Of a DNA stretch of 41,250 nt, positions 1-4,064 are shown piece by piece. Position 1 is the first letter of the stretch. Every line of letters begins with the position of its first letter. The stretch covers positions 1 to 41,250 of IMG/VR virus record IMGVR_UViG_3300025325_000060; one strand, 5' to 3'. Both the position numbers and the translations under genes were made by a program. Source of the DNA: a virus. A model generated the notes under the pieces. It saw nothing but the letters and a program-made list of their open reading frames with translations, did not search any database and had not been told where the DNA came from.

Positions 1-37
1 CAGGTTTCAATCAACAGGCACAGTTGATTGAAACCTG
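1..37. other. Fold-back inverted repeat at contig start
   Basis: Bases 1-15 are the exact reverse complement of 23-37 (15-bp arms, 7-base loop). The second copy of this locus near 41125-41150 keeps only the inner 4-bp arm (CAAC/GTTG); upstream of that it reads normal coding sequence. Bases 1-11 are therefore absent from the other copy. The pattern is what a polymerase fold-back primed on the natural 4-bp palindrome would make, so I read it as artefact rather than a phage terminus. Confidence 0.8.
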
Positions 38-137
38 CACCCCATTGCCTTGGATGAGCGTGAGCACCTTGCTCCCGCAGCACTCCGGGCAAGGCATCCT
101 CTCGGTGCGCGAGCCGTAGCCAACCCACCAGATTGTT
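12..137. repeat. Terminal direct repeat, left copy (126 bp)
   Basis: Identical to 41125-41250, base for base. It lies inside a coding sequence that reads continuously when the ends are joined, so the repeat is an assembly overlap of a circular or circularly permuted molecule rather than a separate functional repeat. The closed genome would be about 41,113 bp. Physical terminal redundancy from headful packaging would give the same picture. Confidence 0.95.
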
Positions 138-175
138 TCGCCGATGGCGAAGGGGATTACCAGGGTGGCGGTCAT
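12..175 (-). CDS. Zinc-ribbon protein, N-terminal part (split by contig ends)
   Basis: ATG at 175 overlaps the TGA of the preceding gene (ATGA, 172-175). It encodes 26 residues (MTATLVIPFAIG..., then WWVGYGSRTER) leading straight in frame into the CPEC zinc knuckle of the gene annotated at 40737-41250. Joined across the circle the protein is 183 aa. Read within the contig alone, it runs into the fold-back bases and stops near position 9. The short beta-like N-terminus followed by CPEC resembles many small phage zinc-ribbon proteins. Function is unknown. The real start is here, not the internal methionine at 41210. Confidence 0.85.
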
Positions 176-429
176 GGCCTGGGCCAGTACCCGGCCGCGT
201 GCATGGCCACGACGATCCGGGCGAGGACATCGACCTCCTCGACGGCCTGGAGGCCATAGGTCGGCTCATCCGCCGTCACCCTCTCTCTGTGCCCCATGAT
301 CCAGCCGTCCGGGTCACCGCGGTAGATGCCGTCCACGGGACCGGACAACTTCCCATTGCGGTCGAACCACAGGGGCGGGCTATCCGGGGGGGCCAGGGCC
401 TTGGGCGGGTCGATCAGGATCTTGGACAT
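172..429 (-). CDS. Hypothetical protein, 85 aa
   Basis: Second gene of the early unit. The start at 429 is chosen because AAAGGAGA sits 5-6 bases upstream, better than any upstream alternative. Its 5' end lies inside the 3' end of the HTH gene (380-610), and its stop overlaps the next ATG by four bases. The protein has a proline-rich beginning (ILIDPPKALAPPDSPP), a central aromatic segment (GWIMGHRERV) and a hydrophobic helix near the end (VLARIVVAMHAAGYW). I recognise no family. A regulatory partner of the HTH protein is possible from position only. Confidence 0.7.
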   Translation of the reverse strand: MSKILIDPPKALAPPDSPPLWFDRNGKLSGPVDGIYRGDPDGWIMGHRERVTADEPTYGLQAVEEVDVLARIVVAMHAAGYWPRP

Positions 430-610
430 CGAACTCTCCTTTCGAGGCCTCGGCGATGGCCGCCTCGCAGGCGGCAAGGATCGGGCGGGACTTGAACCGG
501 CCTTTCAGCGCGTTACACACCGATGTCGGATGCCGCCCGATTTTCCGCGCGATCGAGGCCTGCGTGATCCCGAACCGGTGCATGGACCTGATGAGTTCTC
601 GTCGTTCCAT
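380..610 (-). CDS. Small helix-turn-helix DNA-binding protein, probable early repressor/Cro-like regulator
   Basis: 76 aa. Residues about 5-37 (RELIRSMHRFGITQASIARKIG, then HPTSVCNALKGR) form a classical HTH: ITQASIARKIG fits helix 2 and the turn, and HPTSVCNALKG the recognition helix. The C-terminus is a short helix and a disordered Pro/Gly tail. It is the first gene after a good sigma70-like promoter, and its own start codon lies in a repeated TAGCTAATG element, which suggests autoregulation. GGAGG precedes the ATG. It could be a lytic-switch Cro-type protein or a lysogeny repressor; no integrase is visible, so a lytic role is somewhat favoured. Confidence 0.8.
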   Translation of the reverse strand: MERRELIRSMHRFGITQASIARKIGRHPTSVCNALKGRFKSRPILAACEAAIAEASKGEFDVQDPDRPAQGPGPPG

Positions 611-657
611 TAGCTAACCTCCGCTAATAGTATTGTCCACCATTAGCTATTTGTCAA
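608..657 (-). promoter_or_regulatory. Early promoter with overlapping operator repeats
   Basis: On the minus strand there is a perfect -35 TTGACA (657-652), a 17-base spacer and a -10 AATACT (634-629). TAGCTAATG occurs twice in direct orientation, at 649-641 in the spacer and at 616-608 where its ATG is the start codon of the HTH gene. An inverted half-site ATTAGC lies between them (628-623). The arrangement fits a repressor covering both promoter and start codon. Confidence 0.8.
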
Positions 658-710
658 GGGCAATCTGAATGCGTATCGGTGAGGCACTGGAATTCGAGGG
701 TTGCGGGAAG

Positions 711-756
711 GAAAACGACGGTGGCGGGTGTCGAGAGATGGTCTCCCGCCACCGTC
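711..756 (-). terminator. Intrinsic terminator ending the late unit
   Basis: Perfect 12-bp inverted repeat (717-728 with 745-756, GACGGTGGCGGG), 16-base loop, followed on the minus strand by GTTTTCCTT. It begins six bases after the stop of the last late gene (762) and lies just upstream of the early promoter, so it insulates the two transcription units. Confidence 0.88.
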
Positions 757-761
757 TACGG

Positions 762-1067
762 TCAGGCCGCCGGGGTGTTCTCGGCCACGGCGTCAGCCAG
801 GGCCTGGGCCGAGGCATCGAGCGACGCGGCGAGTTCTGCCACCTTGATCGGATCGGCCTGGGCGTCGCGGATGAGCTGCGCGAGCGCGCGCAAGAGGACT
901 ACGGCAGACTCCACGACTTCGGTCACGCGCGCCACGCGCGCGGTCAACGCGGTCAGGTCAACGGCCATGCTGTCCACCTTTCGTTGAATGGCTCGCGCGA
1001 CGGCGAGCACTTGGTCTACCTTCTGTTCCACCTGCGACGAATACTGCGGCTCGAAGTGGTGGTACAC
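762..1067 (-). CDS. Small alpha-helical coiled-coil protein, last gene of late unit
   Basis: 101 aa from the GTG at 1067. Nearly all helix: heptad-like hydrophobics run from VEQKVDQVLAVARAI through VVESAVVLLRALAQLI. No signal or clear membrane segment. The start is uncertain: the strong GGAGGAAAGGAGGG ribosome site lies about 20 bases upstream of GTG but only 4-5 bases from an in-frame ATT at 1085, which would add IDLRID before VYHHFEP. It follows the lysis-like cluster and precedes the terminator. Function unknown; a spanin-like or virion-linker role cannot be told from sequence. Confidence 0.7.
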   Translation of the reverse strand: MYHHFEPQYSSQVEQKVDQVLAVARAIQRKVDSMAVDLTALTARVARVTEVVESAVVLLRALAQLIRDAQADPIKVAELAASLDASAQALADAVAENTPAA

Positions 1068-1112
1068 ATCAATTCTCAGGTCAATGGCGCCCTCCTTTCC
1101 TCCTGGATCAGT

Positions 1113-1319
1113 TCACCGCAAGATCCCCGCCGGCTCGCAGGCTTCCTTGTGGATCACGTTCACCCCAGGGCCGGGGCTCGGCAAAAGTTGCTGCGCGAGT
1201 AACAGCGTCCGGAACAGGTCCGCCTGGCACGCCTCCGAGGTCGCGTGAACTCGCACGACCTGGGCCGAACCCGCCTGGCCCGGCGCGACGAACAGGAAGC
1301 TCATGATCAAGAGCCACAT
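1113..1319 (-). CDS. Small exported protein, possible lysis-cluster member
   Basis: 68 aa from the ATG at 1319, chosen for AAGGAGG seven bases upstream. The N-terminus MWLLIMSFLFVAPGQAGSAQ is a short Sec-type signal peptide with likely cleavage after GSA. The mature part has two cysteines (EACQADLF and KEACEPAG) that could form a disulphide. The start overlaps the 3' end of the preceding 53-aa frame. Position after the M15 peptidase and two membrane proteins suggests an outer-spanin or periplasmic lysis accessory, but there is no lipobox. Confidence 0.65.
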   Translation of the reverse strand: MWLLIMSFLFVAPGQAGSAQVVRVHATSEACQADLFRTLLLAQQLLPSPGPGVNVIHKEACEPAGILR

Positions 1320-1468
1320 GGCGCATCCTCCTTGGCCCGCGTGTTGTGCGCGGTGTAGTGCTCCCACAGCGTGTAGCCGACAATCGTGTCCGCGATCTCC
1401 GACAGGGCCGCACAGACCATTACGATCGGCAGCCGAACGGGGAGCAGTAGCAACCGGAGCAGCATCAT
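1307..1468 (-). CDS. 53-aa membrane-type microprotein
   Basis: ATG-ATG start (1468 or 1465) preceded by GAGGAG. The N-terminus MMLLRLLLLPVRLPIVMVC is strongly hydrophobic, followed by LSEIADTIVGYTLWEHY and a charged tail ending KEDAPCGS. The ATG at 1465 is the first base overlap with the previous gene's stop (1465), and the 3' end overlaps the next start by 13 bases, so the frame fits the tight coupling of the cluster. Possible holin or antiholin; family not recognised. Confidence 0.6.
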   Translation of the reverse strand: MMLLRLLLLPVRLPIVMVCAALSEIADTIVGYTLWEHYTAHNTRAKEDAPCGS

Positions 1469-1671
1469 CGCTCCTCGTCGTGTTCGTACCGCATCTTCGC
1501 CTGGCTCGCCGCCTGACGGGCCAGCGGAATCAGGGCGTCGATATCGTGGGGGAGCGGTGGGGGACTCGCCAACCCGCGGATGGCGGACAACGCCACCTCG
1601 CCTATCGTCGCCGTGGCGAGGAGAATCAGGAAGGGTGGCCAGACGAAGGCGGCGATCAGGAAGCCCACCAT
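1465..1671 (-). CDS. 68-aa single-span membrane protein, candidate holin
   Basis: The hydrophobic N-terminal segment VGFLIAAFVWPPFLILLATATIG makes one strong membrane span, followed by an alanine-rich helix, a PPPLPHD linker and a charged tail ending KMRYEHDEER. Size, topology and position two frames after the M15 endopeptidase fit a class III-like phage holin, but no sequence signature proves it. The start at 1671 follows GACTAGGTG and overlaps a 36-aa TM frame by 16 bases. Confidence 0.65.
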   Translation of the reverse strand: MVGFLIAAFVWPPFLILLATATIGEVALSAIRGLASPPPLPHDIDALIPLARQAASQAKMRYEHDEER

Positions 1672-1766
1672 GTCACACCTAGTCCCACGAACGCCCCCAA
1701 AAGGAACGTCGCGATCAGCGCCGCGATCTGCCAGGCTGGGTCAGTGAAGCGTCCGCCCGCGCCCAC
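1656..1766 (-). CDS. 36-aa transmembrane frame, in frame with the endolysin stop
   Basis: From GTG at 1766 it encodes GAGGRFTDPAWQIAALIA, then TFLLGAFVGLGVTWWAS, a clear membrane span. No good ribosome site precedes the GTG. The frame is open from the UGA of the M15 peptidase (1806-1808), so it is either a microprotein reached by coupling or a readthrough extension that would tether the peptidase to membrane. It overlaps the next gene by 16 bases. The hydrophobic composition is the main support; translation is unproven. Confidence 0.4.
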   Translation of the reverse strand: MGAGGRFTDPAWQIAALIATFLLGAFVGLGVTWWAS

Positions 1767-1805
1767 AACGCCACCAGCACCACAGGTCCCACTCCTCGGC
1801 CTCGG

Positions 1806-2381
1806 TCAGGACGGCGTAGGGTCCTCCGAGCGCACGGCAGGCAGCTCTTGGTCTCCGCTCTGCAGGGCCGCGAGCTGGAGGCCCAGGGTCATCTGGAAGT
1901 GCGGCCGGTCGGGGAAGTGCCGGAATCGGCCTCCCCACTGGAGGTCCAGGTCTTCGCCGATCTCCCCGATGCGTCGCCACAGGGCCTCGTCCTCGGGCCA
2001 GGACGGGTTCCCGCCGGCGTCGATCACGGCCACGTCCACGGCGAGGCCCCAGTTGTGCCAGGACTCACCACCCCGTGCGCGCGTGACGGTGGCCCCGAGC
2101 GGGTGCTCACCGCACGTCCCGGACTTCCTCAGCTCCGACCCGTGCCGACAGGGGATCTCGGACTGCTTGGTCCGGCCACAGGCATAGAGGTCGTCCTGGT
2201 CCTCGGTCGAGCGAAACCCGTGAGTGATGCAGAGCAGGATCCCGGCCTTCTTGGCGCGAGCGATGAGGGTCCGGGCTCGCCCGGCCACCTCGGGTCGCAC
2301 GCCCAGGAGATGCGCCTCCGTCGCCGCGTCGGCCGCCGCCCGCGAATCCTCGCTGGTGAGGACACCGAATCCGGTGCTCAT
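1806..2381 (-). CDS. M15-family peptidoglycan peptidase (endolysin or virion lysin)
   Basis: 191 aa; the start at 2381 overlaps the JAMM gene stop (ATGA) with GGAGG upstream. Zinc-site motifs of M15 peptidases are present: SWHNWGLAVD supplies His109 and Asp116, and DRPHFQM supplies His161. ITHGFRSTEDQDDLY is the typical first conserved block. Length and the HFQ ending resemble the M15C L-Ala-D-Glu/CwlK-type branch. An insert between blocks carries three cysteines (ACGR, PCRHG, GTCGE). There is no signal peptide, so it needs a holin or acts in the virion. It cleaves the peptide stem of cell-wall peptidoglycan; exact bond not determinable. Confidence 0.9.
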   Translation of the reverse strand: MSTGFGVLTSEDSRAAADAATEAHLLGVRPEVAGRARTLIARAKKAGILLCITHGFRSTEDQDDLYACGRTKQSEIPCRHGSELRKSGTCGEHPLGATVTRARGGESWHNWGLAVDVAVIDAGGNPSWPEDEALWRRIGEIGEDLDLQWGGRFRHFPDRPHFQMTLGLQLAALQSGDQELPAVRSEDPTPS

Positions 2382-2788
2382 ACGACCTCCACGATCAGTT
2401 CGTCCCACATGCCCGCCGGCTTCTGGTGGAGCCGGAAGGCCCGCAGAGAGACCGTCTCGGGAAGCTGCGCCAACCCGATGATGATGGTCACCACATCGTT
2501 CCAGGCGGTCATGTAGTCGAAGCTGGACGGTACGGCCCCCGCGGTGGGGTGGGAGTGGTAGATGGCGAGGGGGACGAGGCCTGCGGCCTCGATCTGCTTT
2601 TCGATCCGGAGCTGCTCCTTGGCGCCCACCTGGTAGGTCTGGCGAGGCTCCGCGGCCACGTTCGTCAGGCGGAAGATGCGCGTGAGCGCCCCGTCCTGCG
2701 GACCGGCCAAGAGGCCGACGCATTCGTTGGGTCGTTCTTCGAGCGCGTGAGCCAACATACTGAGATAGAAGCCGCGGTCGAGCTTCAC
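2378..2788 (-). CDS. JAMM/MPN+ metalloprotease domain protein (Mov34/PAD-1 type)
   Basis: 136 aa from GTG at 2788, which overlaps the previous stop (GTGA). All JAMM zinc-site residues are present: Glu22 in NECVGLLAG and the HxHx7SxxD set His78, His80, Ser88, Asp91 (YHSHPTAGAVPSSFD). In siphophages a JAMM domain is fused to a peptidoglycan hydrolase in the lambda gpK-type tail-tip protein. Here the JAMM and M15 genes are separate but coupled, consistent with a split version or with a virion maturation protease. Substrate unknown. Confidence 0.88.
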   Translation of the reverse strand: MKLDRGFYLSMLAHALEERPNECVGLLAGPQDGALTRIFRLTNVAAEPRQTYQVGAKEQLRIEKQIEAAGLVPLAIYHSHPTAGAVPSSFDYMTAWNDVVTIIIGLAQLPETVSLRAFRLHQKPAGMWDELIVEVV

Positions 2789-2967
2789 GCCCGCTTCCGG
2801 TAGCCCGCCACGCTGGCCCGGCTGTGCCCAGGTTTCTTGCGCCCCTCGGCCCCCGAGATCTTACCGGCGTGGATCGAGCCGTAGAAGACCTCGTTCGCCT
2901 TCTGCTCGGTGGGGTAGGTCTTGCGCATGCTGGCGAGGATCTTCCGGCCCTTAGGTGTTCGAGGCAT
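2785..2967 (-). CDS. Small basic phage protein, 60 aa
   Basis: Begins MPRTPKGRKILASMRKTYP and continues with EVFYGSIHAGKISG. The pattern KGxKI...MxxxY...VFY-S---GKI-G recurs in many podovirus genomes as a conserved hypothetical protein of about this size, usually near structural genes. Very basic, with no cysteines and no membrane segment. It overlaps the preceding gene by 17 bases and the JAMM gene by four. Role unknown; nucleic-acid or capsid-interior binding would fit the charge. Confidence 0.75.
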   Translation of the reverse strand: MPRTPKGRKILASMRKTYPTEQKANEVFYGSIHAGKISGAEGRKKPGHSRASVAGYRKRA

Positions 2968-3214
2968 GGGAGACCCTCACGCTCCGCCTTCCATGGGCCC
3001 GTTCCTGAATCCAGCCATACAGCGGGGTTGCCGCCTCGAGGTTCTTGAGCACTTCGTACCTGTACTGCTTCCAGGTCTCCGCATAGAGTGCGTCGAGGGT
3101 GAAGGCCGGCGCGGCGTACACCGGGGACGGCACGGGCAGCAGGGCGATGAGGGGGGACGCGGCGTGGGCCACGCCCAAGGCCAGGATGGACTTGAAGAAC
3201 CCCCGGCGATCCAT
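2951..3214 (-). CDS. Tat-like signal fused to a capsid N-arm-like segment, 87 aa
   Basis: Starts MDRRGFFKSILALGVAHAAS: a twin-arginine-like motif (RRGFFK) and hydrophobic stretch ending near VYAAPA. Residues 39-77 (TLDALYAETWKQYR, EVLKNLEAATPLYGW, HGRR) line up by eye with residues 36-74 of this phage's major capsid protein (TLDNLYSTTWQLMN, EVVDNIFGSTPLWYW, VRR). The match covers only the capsid N-arm; the HK97-type body is missing. The ATG shares a base with the upstream stop (TGATG), the same junction used between scaffold and capsid at 17673. It may be a remnant of duplication or a repurposed capsid-binding peptide. The start at 3214 is preferred over the upstream GTG because it restores the signal and the coupling. 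Confidence 0.7.
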   Translation of the reverse strand: MDRRGFFKSILALGVAHAASPLIALLPVPSPVYAAPAFTLDALYAETWKQYRYEVLKNLEAATPLYGWIQERAHGRRSVRVSHASNT

Positions 3215-3417
3215 CAGCCACCCCACAAGTGGCAGAGCTCGCGGAAGTCCGTACACTGAGACTTGGCGAGGTTGTAGAGTGCCTCAAGATTTAGACGCAG
3301 GTTCGCGTTCTTCTTGGCCAGGGCGACCATTTCGTGCTTGTACTCCCAGAAATCTGGGTACTTGTGCACCATCTCGTCGACCTTATGCCCCAGGTCAAGT
3401 GGATGCAGGATAATCAT
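3214..3417 (-). CDS. Miniature scaffold-like protein, 67 aa
   Basis: Residues 20-52 (YPDFWEYKHEMVALAKKN followed by ANLRLNLEALYNLAKS) align by eye with residues 134-162 of the scaffold protein (ADFWEYRETLEQIAQAYP, then NLHPEHAYLLAKQ), sharing DFWEY, a conserved A, NL and Y-LAK. The long scaffold coiled coil and C-terminal capsid-binding helix are missing. It sits directly upstream of the capsid-arm-like gene, reproducing scaffold-capsid order and the TGATG junction. Two cysteines lie near the C-terminus. A GGAAG ribosome site lies about nine bases upstream of ATG 3417. Confidence 0.7.
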   Translation of the reverse strand: MIILHPLDLGHKVDEMVHKYPDFWEYKHEMVALAKKNANLRLNLEALYNLAKSQCTDFRELCHLWGG

Positions 3418-3434
3418 CGCTCATCTTCCGGTGC

Positions 3435-3653
3435 TCACAGAATCTCCTCATATTCTGTGTGCTCGTCCCTGCGCAGAGTGTTATAGAAGGACCGCGGCAT
3501 CGTCTCCTCCTCGGTGTACGTCTCGATCTCTCCGGTCAGCGGATTTACGGTGCGCGTGGTCACGCGGTACTTCACCACCTCGTCTCCATGAGCTCGACAC
3601 CACTCCACCACATCCATTATCGGTTCGCCCCGATGCTTCAGGAAGGTCGCCAC
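3435..3653 (-). CDS. Hypothetical protein, 72 aa
   Basis: GTG start at 3653 sharing a base with the previous TAG. The protein is charged, with a beta-rich centre (KYRVTTRTVNPLTGEIETYTEEE) reading like a strand-turn-strand hairpin, and an acidic tail HTEYEEIL. An alternative start is the internal Met 13 (MDVVEWCRAHGDEVV). No family recognised. Neighbours are small structural-region proteins. Confidence 0.65.
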   Translation of the reverse strand: MATFLKHRGEPIMDVVEWCRAHGDEVVKYRVTTRTVNPLTGEIETYTEEETMPRSFYNTLRRDEHTEYEEIL

Positions 3654-3907
3654 TACCGTTCGTCCTCTTGTTGGTCGAAGGCCTCATCCGTTGCCTCGGC
3701 CTCCGGCTCCTCCGGGAAGAAGCACTCGTAGTGGAAGATCTGCCGGCCGGTCACGTCCTCCATGCCGCCCTCGGGCGTGAGCAGGCCGTCAAGGAACTGG
3801 ATGACGCGGTCGCCGGGAACGAGGTCATGGCCGCAGGTCGCGCAGGGCAGGGCAGGAGAGGGTGGCGCGTCTTCGAGTTCCAGGACCCGCTTGCCTTCCT
3901 CGCTCAT
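3653..3907 (-). CDS. Small zinc-binding protein, 84 aa
   Basis: Start at 3907 (MSEEGKRVLELED) chosen for GAGGA about seven bases upstream and a short gap to the previous gene. CATCGHDLVPGDRVIQF, then GGMEDVTGRQIFHYECFFP, gives a CxxC plus HxxC pair about 30 residues apart, a likely one-zinc treble-clef or LIM-like knuckle. The C-terminus is very acidic (EEPEAEATDEAFDQQEDER). Function unknown. Confidence 0.7.
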   Translation of the reverse strand: MSEEGKRVLELEDAPPSPALPCATCGHDLVPGDRVIQFLDGLLTPEGGMEDVTGRQIFHYECFFPEEPEAEATDEAFDQQEDER

Positions 3908-3917
3908 CACTGCGTCC

Positions 3918-4064
3918 TCATATCCTCGCCCACCCGAACGTCTTTTTCCCGATGACTCTAAACGCCCAGACATAACATTCCCAACACAACTCATCTCCGC
4001 ACTTCAGGTGGAAGTGGTACATGTCGGGAAAGATGAACCCGCACACCGAACAGGTTCTTCTCAT
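3918..4064 (-). CDS. 48-aa zinc-knuckle protein
   Basis: ATG at 4064 overlaps the stop of the 1593-aa gene by four bases, with GGAGGAAC upstream. Four cysteines in two pairs, CSVC near the N-terminus and CWEC about 25 residues on, plus HFHLKC between them, make a compact zinc ribbon. The tail is aromatic and basic (YVWAFRVIGKKTFGWARI). Position next to another zinc protein suggests a small virion-assembly or host-directed factor, but no family is recognised. Confidence 0.7.
   Translation of the reverse strand: MRRTCSVCGFIFPDMYHFHLKCGDELCWECYVWAFRVIGKKTFGWARI

Noticed and set aside
1741-1980. 79-codon minus-strand frame ending WDLWCWWRCGRGRTLH
   Set aside because: Most of it lies antiphase inside the M15 gene; the short tail alone has no start or ribosome site. 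The TM frame in the same gap is more convincing.
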